54,645 bases of DNA, from the NCBI GenBank assembly GCA_937916515.1, contig CALFSX010000078.1:1-54645 (forward strand), written 5' to 3'. The notes beneath the pieces were generated by a model that ran no database searches, had not been told where the DNA came from, and saw only the letters and a program-made list of their open reading frames with translations. Of the stretch, positions 16,927 through 25,409 are shown piece after piece. Made by a program: the position numbers and the translations under genes. Source of the stretch: an uncultured Planctomycetaceae bacterium (GTDB lineage Bacteria > Planctomycetota > Planctomycetia > Planctomycetales > Planctomycetaceae). Position 1 is the first letter of the stretch, and every line of letters starts with the position of its first letter.

Positions 16927-18030
16927 ATGGCTTTTCTAAGTGGAAAAACAGTGCTTGTCACTGGTGGATGTGGAACAGTCGGTCGCGAACTTGTTCGTCA
17001 GATTGTGTCGCAGGGGCCGTTGGAAGTTCGAGTCATCGACAGCAATGAGTCTGAAATCTTTTTCCTTGAACAGGAAATTGACGCTCAGATTGCAGAAGAA
17101 AAACTTAGCGATATCACAGCGCAGTGCCACGTGGGTGACATTCGCGACGAAGCTCGTTTGAACAGCCTGTTTGAAGGCGTGGACGTTGTCTTTCACCTGG
17201 CCGCGTTGAAACACGTAATTCTGTGCGAACGGTCTCCGTTTGATGCGACTCAGACGAACATCATTGGTGTCAAGAATGTTATTCAGGCGGCGTTGAACAA
17301 CAACGTAGAGCGAGTGATCTTCACCAGTTCTGACAAAGCCGTTGACCCCACAAACGTGCTGGGAACTTCCAAGTTGATGGGCGAACGACTCATCACCGCT
17401 GCCAACAGCATGAAGATCAACAAGCGAACGATCTTCAGTTCGACTCGTTTCGGAAACGTGCTTGGATCTCGCGGATCAGTGGCAACTGTATTCGAACGGC
17501 AGATCAAAGCTGGTGGTCCGGTAACGCTGACAGATTCCGAAATGACACGGTTCGTTATGACTCTGAAAGATGCATGCCGACTGGTGCTGCAGGCTTCAGA
17601 GATTGCTCGCGGTGGCGAAGTCTTTGTGACGAAGATGCCCATTATGCGAATCGAAGATCTGGCCAAGGTCATGATCTATCGACTTGCTCCGCAGTATGGA
17701 CACGCTCCGAGCGACATTGAACTCACAACGATTGGTTCCAAGGCGGGTGAGAAGTTCTACGAAGAACTAATGAGCGATGAAGAAACTCGCCGCACCTGGG
17801 AATTGCCGGACATGTTTGCCGTATTGCCGGCATTCCGCAGCGTGTACCAGGAAATCGAATATGACTATCCGGTTGTCTTGCGACGCCAGGTGACTGAGCC
17901 TTATGTGAGCTCAACAGGCGACATGATGTCGTTTCCGGAAATTGAAGACTTGTTGGAACTGTGTGGAATTCTGGAACCTGTGGAAGCGGACGAAGCAATC
18001 GTGCGTCCGTTCATTAAGCGTGCGGCCTAA
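16927..18030 (+). CDS. CapD/FlaA1-type UDP-sugar 4,6-dehydratase
   Basis: A 367-residue soluble polysaccharide biosynthesis protein of the short FlaA1/PseB/CapE type. The NAD(P)-binding motif is KTVLVTGGCGTVGREL. FHLAALKHV follows, then the characteristic FTSSDKAVDPTNVLGTSKLM, where the catalytic Lys is kept and the usual Tyr is replaced as in this family, then TRFGNVLGSRGSV. It probably converts UDP-GlcNAc or a related donor to a 4-keto-6-deoxy sugar. The ATG at 16927 is preferred over a TTG at 16900. Its stop codon (TAA, 18028-18030) lies within the first bases of an R1 repeat copy, so the repeat begins inside the reading frame. Confidence 0.9.
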   Translation: MAFLSGKTVLVTGGCGTVGRELVRQIVSQGPLEVRVIDSNESEIFFLEQEIDAQIAEEKLSDITAQCHVGDIRDEARLNSLFEGVDVVFHLAALKHVILCERSPFDATQTNIIGVKNVIQAALNNNVERVIFTSSDKAVDPTNVLGTSKLMGERLITAANSMKINKRTIFSSTRFGNVLGSRGSVATVFERQIKAGGPVTLTDSEMTRFVMTLKDACRLVLQASEIARGGEVFVTKMPIMRIEDLAKVMIYRLAPQYGHAPSDIELTTIGSKAGEKFYEELMSDEETRRTWELPDMFAVLPAFRSVYQEIEYDYPVVLRRQVTEPYVSSTGDMMSFPEIEDLLELCGILEPVEADEAIVRPFIKRAA

Positions 18031-18133
18031 CAAGTGCTTCGCCCTTGACCCAGTGGCGTGGAATGCGAAAAAGTGTGGGGTGTTCGAAGCGCCGAGCCGC
18101 GACGTTGTCGCTACGAAAAAAGATGTGTGCACT
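18027..18133 (-). repeat. R1 dispersed repeat, copy 2
   Basis: The element starts at CTAACAAG, which contains the TAA stop of the dehydratase gene. It then has the GTGCTTCGCCCTTG hairpin, CCAGTGGCGTGG, GCGCCGAGCCGCGACG and TTGTCGCTACG. It continues into an outer GTGTGCAC block also seen as GTGCACGCATC in copy 4. Confidence 0.88.
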
Positions 18134-18214
18134 TTATGAGCATCATTTTAAATAAGGCTCTAACGCTTAATGCGCACAGGAAGTTCATGAATTTGAGTTT
18201 GCAGGGATGGCGAT

Positions 18215-19129
18215 ATGAGTTGGTCACCGAGTTTCATTGGCATTGGAGCAGAGAAGAGCGCCACAACGTGGGCGTGGACCATTCTGAACGAACATCCGTC
18301 CGTGCGAATGAGTCAGCCCAAGGAATTGAACTTCTTCAACCTTGATGAAAACTTCGGGCGGGGTGAATCCTGGTATCGCCAGCATTTCGCCACCGACGCA
18401 AAGTGCAGCGGAGAGATATCGCCGCTGTACATGGATGATCCACGTGTGGCGGAGCGTATTCGCAGCGTTTATCCGGATTCGAAAATCCTGGTGATGCTGC
18501 GAAATCCGTTTGATAGAGCGATGTCGCATCTGTTTCATGATGCTTCCGTACATTATGGCAAGGTAGCAACCGTTGTACCCGAACAGTTGCAGGCACTTGT
18601 TGACAAAGATGACAAGTACATTCGTCGCAGTCGATATCATGCAGCTTTGGCTCCGTTTTTTGATGTATTCCCAGCGAATCAAATTGGAGTGTTTTACTTC
18701 GACGAAGTGAAAAGTGATGGGCTGAATCTTTCCAGGCGGCTTTATGAATTTGCTGGCGTTGATTCGAACTTTGTGCCTGAACAGTTCAATAAAAAGGTCA
18801 ATGAGTCTCAGGATTTGCGGCCGGCGGCAAAGTTGGTGATGGGTGTTTCTCGTGCGATCCGAGCATTTCCGCCCACTCATGCGGGGATGCAGTGGATCTA
18901 TCGACACACTCAACTGCGAGAAAAAGTGATTCGCCTGTTGATGGTCGATCGCGGCAGAGCAGAGATTCGGTTTGACGAAGTGTTTTCCAGCGACGCAGCG
19001 GCTGAACTTGTTAACGACTTGAACCAGCTAAGCGAACTTCTGCCGTCGGATCTTCCAGCAGATTGGGCACACAGCTGTTCCCATGAGTTTTCGGCCGCAG
19101 CAAAATCCGGCGGACTGATAGCGGCGTAG
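18215..19129 (+). CDS. Sulfotransferase family protein
   Basis: A 304-residue sulfotransferase. The 5'-phosphosulfate-binding loop is FIGIGAEKSATTWAWTIL, followed by the family's KELNFFN segment. The 3'-phosphate-binding motif is LVMLRNPFDRAMSHLFH. The middle and C-terminal parts (SRYHAALAPFF, IGVFYFDEVKSDGL, FNKKVNES) agree with carbohydrate or heparan-type sulfotransferases. There is no membrane anchor, so it is cytoplasmic and presumably sulfates an intermediate before export, using PAPS. The start is an ATG at 18215 after 184 bases containing R1 copy 2. Its stop is 3 bases before the next gene, consistent with one transcript. Confidence 0.9.
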   Translation: MSWSPSFIGIGAEKSATTWAWTILNEHPSVRMSQPKELNFFNLDENFGRGESWYRQHFATDAKCSGEISPLYMDDPRVAERIRSVYPDSKILVMLRNPFDRAMSHLFHDASVHYGKVATVVPEQLQALVDKDDKYIRRSRYHAALAPFFDVFPANQIGVFYFDEVKSDGLNLSRRLYEFAGVDSNFVPEQFNKKVNESQDLRPAAKLVMGVSRAIRAFPPTHAGMQWIYRHTQLREKVIRLLMVDRGRAEIRFDEVFSSDAAAELVNDLNQLSELLPSDLPADWAHSCSHEFSAAAKSGGLIAA

Positions 19130-19132
19130 ACT

Positions 19133-20599
19133 ATGAATACCTATACAGCCACGAACTATGGATATGCCAGCCCGTTGATGCTGAATACTCAGCGGTCCGT
19201 GGCGTATGCTGAAGTTGTGAAAGGCATCGTGCTGTCGGCTGGCTATTTTATGATGGCCCGCGCTGGCATCTATACCAGCTTTGATGGACCATTGTTTGCA
19301 ATTGCCGGGTCACTGATTTTTCCTCAATGGCGGCCGTGTCTGTTGCTGATGGTGCTGTCGGTTCAGGATGCTCCGGGGCAGGTCGTTCCGTTTGACTATT
19401 TCGGTGTCGCGGGCATATCTGGCTTGATGATAATCACGGCGATGCTGCGTCGTGATGCCACCCCATTGTCCGCCGAAACACGCGCATTGCGAAGAATGTT
19501 GTTTTTCGGATTGGCGATTGTGGGTTTTGGTATCGCGAATTCAGCCGTGCAACATCGGTTTGGATTTCACGAACAATCTTCGAATCGACCGTTCGCAATC
19601 ATCGGCGTCTTGATGTGGATGATGATGATTACCGGATATCTTGCTCATCGCGAGATTTCAAAAGATCCGTTGTCTGCCGTGCGAGTACAGACGGTTGCCG
19701 TTTGCATTTTGGTACACATTTTTCTGATGACGGGTTTGCAGGTCGTCTTTGGTCCATTGGTTGGCTCCTCGCCTCAGGGAGCTGCTGAGATGAGAGAACT
19801 TGACCAGATGATGAACGCGGGTGCTCGAGGGATTGCCCGTTTAACGGGGCCGTTTCTGTCGCCGAATCTTCTGGCGTCTGTACCGGGTCTGTTCATGCTG
19901 ATAATTCTGAGATATCAGAAAGCGTCCACGATTTCCGTGCAGTTTATTGCGGCGTTCTTTACTGTTGGCCTGGCAGCTGCTTTGCTTGGTGGAGCACGAA
20001 CGATGTTTGTGTTTTACATTGCCGGTACAGCTGCAATGACGTGGACTCGTTCGCCAAAGCACACGTTAATCGCCGGGATGTTGGCGGCCCCATGTGTGTT
20101 GATGCTGGATATTCCGTGGAGCGAATTATTAGTGATGATGCGGCTTAAGGATCTTCAAAGCCTCGGCGTGCGCGGCGAACTATGGCAGTCTTCACTGCAC
20201 TATATGGACCTGAATGACTGGGTGTTTGGCTTTGGGCTGACTCACTTTCCGGTCTTCTGTAAGTCGCATCTGGGTTATTATGGATCTGACCCGCATAACT
20301 GGATTTTATCGGCCAGCCAGATGTTTGGCGTGTTGGGTTTGGTTTTCTATTTTGTGTTAATCAAGACATTGCTGAAGAAGTGTTTTTCGTTTCAAAGCAA
20401 AGAGCGAGCGATCGCTATTTGTCTGCTGCTTTTCTTTGTGGGGCGTGAGTTCGCAAATACGCAGTATGTGTTGAACAACAATCCACTTTGCTGTCTGTAT
20501 TGGATCATGATTTCGTTGGTGTTTTCGTCACCTGCTGCTGGCAATTCGTCGGCTGGCGGCAATGCTGAGTATGGCACAGTCTCTGCCGGAGGTCTGTAA
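19133..20599 (+). CDS. O-antigen polymerase/ligase-like membrane protein
   Basis: A 488-residue integral membrane protein with about ten to twelve predicted helices, a large central loop and an overall layout like Wzy polymerases or WaaL ligases. Typical features are a hydrophobic YFMMARAGIYTSFDG start, IGVLMWMMMITGYL, the loop GPFLSPNLLASVPGLF and VFGFGLTHFPVF before the last helices. Sequence conservation in this family is low, so the assignment is by topology and location between a sulfotransferase gene (3 bases upstream) and a flippase gene (6 bases downstream). It would polymerise repeat units or ligate the glycan at the outer face of the inner membrane. Confidence 0.75.
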   Translation: MNTYTATNYGYASPLMLNTQRSVAYAEVVKGIVLSAGYFMMARAGIYTSFDGPLFAIAGSLIFPQWRPCLLLMVLSVQDAPGQVVPFDYFGVAGISGLMIITAMLRRDATPLSAETRALRRMLFFGLAIVGFGIANSAVQHRFGFHEQSSNRPFAIIGVLMWMMMITGYLAHREISKDPLSAVRVQTVAVCILVHIFLMTGLQVVFGPLVGSSPQGAAEMRELDQMMNAGARGIARLTGPFLSPNLLASVPGLFMLIILRYQKASTISVQFIAAFFTVGLAAALLGGARTMFVFYIAGTAAMTWTRSPKHTLIAGMLAAPCVLMLDIPWSELLVMMRLKDLQSLGVRGELWQSSLHYMDLNDWVFGFGLTHFPVFCKSHLGYYGSDPHNWILSASQMFGVLGLVFYFVLIKTLLKKCFSFQSKERAIAICLLLFFVGREFANTQYVLNNNPLCCLYWIMISLVFSSPAAGNSSAGGNAEYGTVSAGGL

Positions 20600-20605
20600 T
20601 TACTT

Positions 20606-21937
20606 ATGCGAATGCCAGGACGATTTGGGCGAAATATCATCAGCAATGCTGGTGGGAATGCGATTCATTCAGTGATTCAGCTTGGGCTTTTGTTCGTGCT
20701 GATTCGAAAACTGGATGACACTTCGTACGCTGCCTTTTTGAATGCAACGTTTCTGGTTGGGCTGCTGGAAATGGCGTCTGACTATGGCGCACGGATTTGG
20801 GCGACTCGCGAATTTTCAGTTTCTGAATCTCCTCGTTCAGTCCTGAAGAATTCGGTGTACTGCAAAGTATTTTATACGCTGGTTTCAGCTCTCGCACTTT
20901 CGTTGATTCCGTTCAATACTCTGACAGCTTTTGACTTTCTGCTAAGCGTGTTGGTGGCCAGTACTCAGCCCAGCACAGATCCCTTGCTGTGGTATCTTCG
21001 CGGTCGCGAACGGCTGGATATTGAAGCTGTCGTTGTTCTGGCGTTTCGTGTTATTGTGGCCATTGGAATGCTTGCCGCAACGGTGCTGGGATTTGGACTG
21101 CAGGTGCTATTGTTGATTTGGCTGGTCGGTAACATTCTTCGGATGTTGGTCGAATGGCGTTTGGATGCTGTTAAGGCGGTGAGAAATTCAGGGGCATTGG
21201 TGACCAGCGAAGGTGGTTCAGTAAATGCGGCGACCGCTGCAACAACCAGTATTGCAACAACGATTCGGTACGTGTTTCCCGTGGGGACCGCGTTTGTGTT
21301 GACCAGTTTGTTTCAGAGAGCGACCGTATTTTTGCTGGATGTTTTCGCCACGCCTCAGGACGTGAAGATCTACGGCACCGCATTCAAAGTTGTGAGTACC
21401 AGCGGGTTTGTGGCGACAGGTGTTTTTGTGTCGTCGTTTGCGATGCTGGCAAAAGCGATTGCCGCCAATGATGTTGATGGAATTAAAGCGGTCATTCGCC
21501 GCAAGTTGCTGTTGGTCACACTGTTTTTTGCGCCGTTGTGCTTACTGGGGATTTTGCTGTCTGTGCCCGTTTCTGACTTGTTCCACTCACAGCAGTTTAC
21601 AGACATCGCTCGGGTGACTGTGCTGTTGATGCCGGGCTTGTATTTGTCCTGTATCAATATGGGATTGAAGTACACTCTAAATGCTTACGAATTAAACTGG
21701 CAGGATGTGGGTTCCGTGGTTCTGGGGATTTTCGTGCTGGTTTGTGCGACCGTGTTTCATGGAAGTCTGACGTGGTGCGAAGCCGCAGCGATGGGCTGGG
21801 GACTGGGCGAAGCTGCATTGATGTCTGCCAGGCTGGGTTTGTTGTGGGGGCATCGCAAGCATCGTGGAGTGCCCTTTGGAATTATCTTTGGCACCGCTGC
21901 CGCCATGATGTTGATGGTGGCGATCAGTTATCGATAG
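20606..21937 (+). CDS. Wzx-like polysaccharide flippase
   Basis: A 443-residue membrane protein with about twelve to fourteen helices, of the polysaccharide biosynthesis/MATE-like flippase family. Indicators are the N-terminal GRNIISNAGGNAIHSVIQ helix, FVLIRKLDDTSYAAFLNA, GARIWATREFSVSES and a central GTAFKVVSTSGFVATGVFV. It begins 6 bases after the Wzy-like gene. Its likely role is to move a lipid-linked oligosaccharide across the inner membrane to the polymerase. Confidence 0.88.
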   Translation: MRMPGRFGRNIISNAGGNAIHSVIQLGLLFVLIRKLDDTSYAAFLNATFLVGLLEMASDYGARIWATREFSVSESPRSVLKNSVYCKVFYTLVSALALSLIPFNTLTAFDFLLSVLVASTQPSTDPLLWYLRGRERLDIEAVVVLAFRVIVAIGMLAATVLGFGLQVLLLIWLVGNILRMLVEWRLDAVKAVRNSGALVTSEGGSVNAATAATTSIATTIRYVFPVGTAFVLTSLFQRATVFLLDVFATPQDVKIYGTAFKVVSTSGFVATGVFVSSFAMLAKAIAANDVDGIKAVIRRKLLLVTLFFAPLCLLGILLSVPVSDLFHSQQFTDIARVTVLLMPGLYLSCINMGLKYTLNAYELNWQDVGSVVLGIFVLVCATVFHGSLTWCEAAAMGWGLGEAALMSARLGLLWGHRKHRGVPFGIIFGTAAAMMLMVAISYR

Positions 21938-21989
21938 ACATCTGCATTTGAACAGCATGACGCCTTAACTGGCAGGGAAGTTTGTAAAG

Positions 21990-22922
21990 ATGAAGTCATC
22001 AAAAATCAAAACAGATTGTCCGGTGTGTGGACCAGGCCCGACGGCGCCCGTGGGTGAATGCCATCAGTTGCCCGTTGTGAAGTGCTGCTCATGTGAACTG
22101 ATGTTTGTCGGGGAATGCAACGAAGTGGCTGAGACGGAAGACTTCTTTCGATCTGACCACGTTGACAACGAAGACGATACTCAAAAGTTCTATGTCAATT
22201 TCCGAAAGGACAGCCTTCAGAGAGAAGCTGCCGTGATTAGCCGTTTGAAGCCGGACGGCGGCCGCATTCTGGACGTTGGAACGGCATCGGGCTATTTCCT
22301 GAAACAATTTGCAGAAGCCAAAAACTGGGACGCTGTTGGCGTTGAACCTTCCGCTGTTTCCACAAAATTCGCGAAGGAAAAATTTGGGCTTAACGTTCAC
22401 GAAGGCTATTTATCTGAACAGAAGTTTGTTGACGAATCGTTTGATGTGGTGACGTCGCTGGACGCGTTTAACTGTCACCGGACTCCCAACGAAGATCTGT
22501 CTGAGATCTTTCGGGTGCTTAAGCCGGGAGGCGTGTTTGCTATTGAGATTCCTGGTCAGAGTTATCGTATGCTGACAGGATCCGGTATGTTGTGCCGTCT
22601 GTTCTTTGGTTGCTCGTTGCGTTTGAATGCGGGAGTGAACTTCTATTTTTACACCACTCGTGCTTTGGTGGCGATGGCCGAACGAGCGGGATTTGAATTG
22701 AGTGATTCTTATGCGGAATCAACTCCGATAAACGGCAACATCGTTTCAAGAATTGCCAAGCAGGCCTACTTCTCTGCGACCGCAATGCTGTATCGAATGA
22801 CAGCCGGGCAAGTTCACTATGCTCCCAAAGAGTTCCTGATTTTTCGCAAACCGGAAGTGGCGACTTTGAAGATGCCGACCGCTGCAACGTTGACTGACAA
22901 GTCGATGAAGAAGGCTGCATAG
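21990..22922 (+). CDS. Zinc-ribbon class I methyltransferase
   Basis: A 310-residue protein with an N-terminal zinc-ribbon-like Cys cluster (CPVCGPG and VVKCCSCELMF, residues about 6-35), then a SAM-binding fold. Motif I is GRILDVGTASGYFLKQF, and LKPGGVFAIEIPGQ follows as the late strand. Methyltransferases of this build often act on nucleotide-sugar-derived substrates. It is the last plus-strand gene of the polysaccharide locus and converges with the aminotransferase-like gene, with only 20 bases between their stops. A related architecture is encoded at 24139-25053. Confidence 0.87.
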   Translation: MKSSKIKTDCPVCGPGPTAPVGECHQLPVVKCCSCELMFVGECNEVAETEDFFRSDHVDNEDDTQKFYVNFRKDSLQREAAVISRLKPDGGRILDVGTASGYFLKQFAEAKNWDAVGVEPSAVSTKFAKEKFGLNVHEGYLSEQKFVDESFDVVTSLDAFNCHRTPNEDLSEIFRVLKPGGVFAIEIPGQSYRMLTGSGMLCRLFFGCSLRLNAGVNFYFYTTRALVAMAERAGFELSDSYAESTPINGNIVSRIAKQAYFSATAMLYRMTAGQVHYAPKEFLIFRKPEVATLKMPTAATLTDKSMKKAA

Positions 22923-22942
22923 CAGCATCGTCAGTCGGAACT

Positions 22943-24142
22943 TCAGGCTGCACGTTTTGCTGAATTTTTCAACTCCGGAATTGCCATGCCGCATTTGATG
23001 CTGTTGCAGATTTTCGTGACGTCTTCTGTTGTCAGTTGATTCGACAGCGGCAGGTTGAGGACTTCTTTGGAGGCGCTTGAGGCGTTGGGAAAGTCTGATG
23101 GGCTACACAGGTGTTCCGGAAACGGGAACAGGGTGCCGACGTCTATACCGTTGTTCCAAAGATGCTGTCTTAGCGGAATTCGATGATGTTCATGGATACG
23201 AATCGAATAGTGGCTAAGTGCTGCGTGTGTTGATTCTGGAAGTTGAATGTGCACTGCGGCTTCACCAAGCTGGCGAGAATATTCATGGCACAACTGACGA
23301 CGGCGTTCAGAAAACTGTTCTGTGTTGTTCCAGTTTTCGACCGACTTTGTTGCTGAGTATCCTGTGGGCGGTCGATGCCATTCGTGCGATTGTCGTGTGA
23401 ATGCAGATTCTTCCGCTGAATTCTGGTCGCCGTTTTTTCGTTGCTTTAGTTCGCGAAGTTGTCTGTAGATCACTGGTTGATGAGCGGCGGTTCGCGCGAT
23501 CAGTTGGGCGTTCCATTTTGTTCGTGAAAGAACGCCAGCTGGTCTTAATGCTGCATTGCGAAGACGGCGCAGTTCTGTGGCTGTGTCGCGGCAGTGAGTC
23601 AGCGCCATTCCGCCCCAGCCGGCGTACAGTGATTTTCCGAGGCCGAAGCTTAAAACGGTGACATCGGCATCTTTCATGCGTTGCATGTCCTGCGGCGTTG
23701 GAATCGCCATGGCCATGTCGAACACTCGGCAAGCGGCTTCACTGACAAGCGGCTGGCTAAGTTCAGCAACGGAGAAACGCTGACCGAACATTTCTGACAG
23801 GATCACGGCTGAATCTGATACCGGCTTAGTTGACGTATCAAGCAGAAAGCTGCTTTGCTGGCAATCAGCAAACTGCACTGGCAACCCGCATTCTGAAGCG
23901 GCGTGAAACACGGCTCCGCAGTTAAAGGCGGGACAGACCACAGTGCCTGTTTTTGGCACGTTTAGTTGAATCGAATTCGTAATTCCGAAGCGAGCCGACG
24001 GCAGCCAGACAGCGTTGCCAACGTTTAATGACGTCTGATACAGTCGCTCGATGTCTTCCATGCCCTGCCGTTTGGCGAAGCAGCGCAGCGCTGTGTTCAG
24101 CAGCGAGATTGCATCAAACGGTGGGCGGTGTCGAGGAATCAC
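22943..24142 (-). CDS. DegT/DnrJ/EryC1/StrS-type aminotransferase
   Basis: A 399-residue PLP-dependent sugar aminotransferase-like protein. The PLP Lys is in LSFGLGKSLYAGWGGMALT, corresponding to the family's SFHPTKNLG-type motif. VVCPAFNCGAVFHAA and FDMAMAIPTPQD occupy the positions of the cofactor phosphate and Asp motifs, but both are divergent. The start is best placed at the GTG at 24142, which overlaps the TGA of the upstream gene as GTGA and implies coupled translation; a longer ATG frame begins at 24205. It would add an amino group to a keto sugar, for which the CapD-type dehydratase could provide the 4-keto precursor (inference). Confidence 0.82.
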   Translation of the reverse strand: MIPRHRPPFDAISLLNTALRCFAKRQGMEDIERLYQTSLNVGNAVWLPSARFGITNSIQLNVPKTGTVVCPAFNCGAVFHAASECGLPVQFADCQQSSFLLDTSTKPVSDSAVILSEMFGQRFSVAELSQPLVSEAACRVFDMAMAIPTPQDMQRMKDADVTVLSFGLGKSLYAGWGGMALTHCRDTATELRRLRNAALRPAGVLSRTKWNAQLIARTAAHQPVIYRQLRELKQRKNGDQNSAEESAFTRQSHEWHRPPTGYSATKSVENWNNTEQFSERRRQLCHEYSRQLGEAAVHIQLPESTHAALSHYSIRIHEHHRIPLRQHLWNNGIDVGTLFPFPEHLCSPSDFPNASSASKEVLNLPLSNQLTTEDVTKICNSIKCGMAIPELKNSAKRAA

Positions 24143-25053
24143 GCAGACTTCTTTCGGGCGAAGATCAGCGTTGTGGGCGACACCGAAACGCCGAGTCCAT
24201 GCCACAGCAGTGTGCCAACCTTGTAGGCGGCTCTGGCGCTGAGCGGCATTTCGTTGGTGTGCTGAGCACCTTTCGGCGTGGCGTTGAGGATTTCGAAGCC
24301 GGCGGTTTCAACGGTCTTCAGCAGGCTTTTTAGTGGCATTGAAAACCGATGGTCGGCAATCGCTCGCCGAATCAGCTTTTTGGATACATTGGGCGAAACA
24401 GATCCGACAAATCTTCCGGCAGTTACAAAGGCGGATTTCGTTACGGCTCGAATCACCAGCAGCCCGTCGTCTCGCAGCAGGCGGCAGGCGGCTCGCAGTT
24501 CTGCCGGCTGATCTGGCCAGTAGATGTGAGCGTCCAGAACGGAGATCACATCAACCGGATCCTGTGGAGAAAACAGCGAGCAATCGTTTAACGACGAACA
24601 CACTTCGCCCTTAAAACCAAGTGACTGCACATAGGCGACTGCTTCCGGAACGATATCGACTCCCGAACACTCGAAGCCGCGTTTTTTCGCTTCTACCAGG
24701 ATGCCGCCGAAGGAACAGCCAACGTCCAGAATTTTCGAGCCGCCGTATCCGAGCTGTTCGATTCCGTCCAGCGTTGAAATAAAGCCGTCTCGCTTTCGTT
24801 GATTAAGAGCAGCGCCTTCGTCCTCGTTGCCCCAGGCCATGTGGCGGCTGTGGTCGGTTTCGGCGGTGGAGTCGTAAGACGAAGTCATAAAATAGGTGTC
24901 GCAACTGGCACACCGAGCCCACGGGGTCAATCCTCGACCGGATTCAAACTGAAATCGTCTGGGATGTTGGTCCTGGGTGCCGCAGGCGGGACAAAGCACC
25001 GTCGCCTGCCCCAGTGTGTCGTGGGCCGAAGGTTCAGCGATTTTGTTGGCCAT
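24139..25053 (-). CDS. Zinc-ribbon SAM-dependent methyltransferase
   Basis: A 304-residue protein with an N-terminal Cys cluster (CPACGTQ and WARCASCDTYF, residues about 20-55) followed by a class I methyltransferase domain. Motif I is GSKILDVGCSFGGILVEA; PVDVISVLDAHIYWPDQP and LLRDDGLLVIRAV are later strands. The build parallels the gene at 21990. Its TGA overlaps the GTG start of the aminotransferase gene, so the two form a minus-strand pair. It likely methylates a sugar or a carrier-bound glycan; the substrate is unknown. Confidence 0.87.
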   Translation of the reverse strand: MANKIAEPSAHDTLGQATVLCPACGTQDQHPRRFQFESGRGLTPWARCASCDTYFMTSSYDSTAETDHSRHMAWGNEDEGAALNQRKRDGFISTLDGIEQLGYGGSKILDVGCSFGGILVEAKKRGFECSGVDIVPEAVAYVQSLGFKGEVCSSLNDCSLFSPQDPVDVISVLDAHIYWPDQPAELRAACRLLRDDGLLVIRAVTKSAFVTAGRFVGSVSPNVSKKLIRRAIADHRFSMPLKSLLKTVETAGFEILNATPKGAQHTNEMPLSARAAYKVGTLLWHGLGVSVSPTTLIFARKKSA

Positions 25054-25409
25054 TGCTTCATCCTTTAAGCGAAACCGAGTGGATCAACCGATCCTTGGGG
25101 GTATGTTGTCGAGTTGACGAACTGCGAAACACGGCAATCGACTGGTGTTTCTTGTGGACTTCTGTTGTCGACAGTGCAGTTCGTGCGAAAACATGGTAGC
25201 ATTTCCGGTCAATCTGCTCGATCTCAGCTAAAGCGAATCGGTAGCAGAAACACCTTTCAAGACTTCAAAATTCAGTTCATCGGCAGATATTGCAGCTTTG
25301 CGACGTGGTGCAACAGGCGGATTAAGTCCGATTGAGGCACCACGGACGGCGGCGCGTATTTGTTTAATTCAGATGAAAACGCCAATCACTTTCAAACAGG
25401 CCGAAACAA
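25054..25409. other. Intergenic region between divergent genes
   Basis: This 356-base region separates the methyltransferase gene (minus) from the SEC-C/TPR gene (plus). It should hold both promoters, but I see no convincing -35/-10 pair, hairpin or repeat. Short frames here lack any recognisable product. Confidence 0.5.

Noticed and set aside
22914-22926. Small hairpin GCTGC-ATA-GCAGC at the end of the methyltransferase gene
   Set aside because: The stem is only five base pairs without a T tract, so it is weak support for a terminator.
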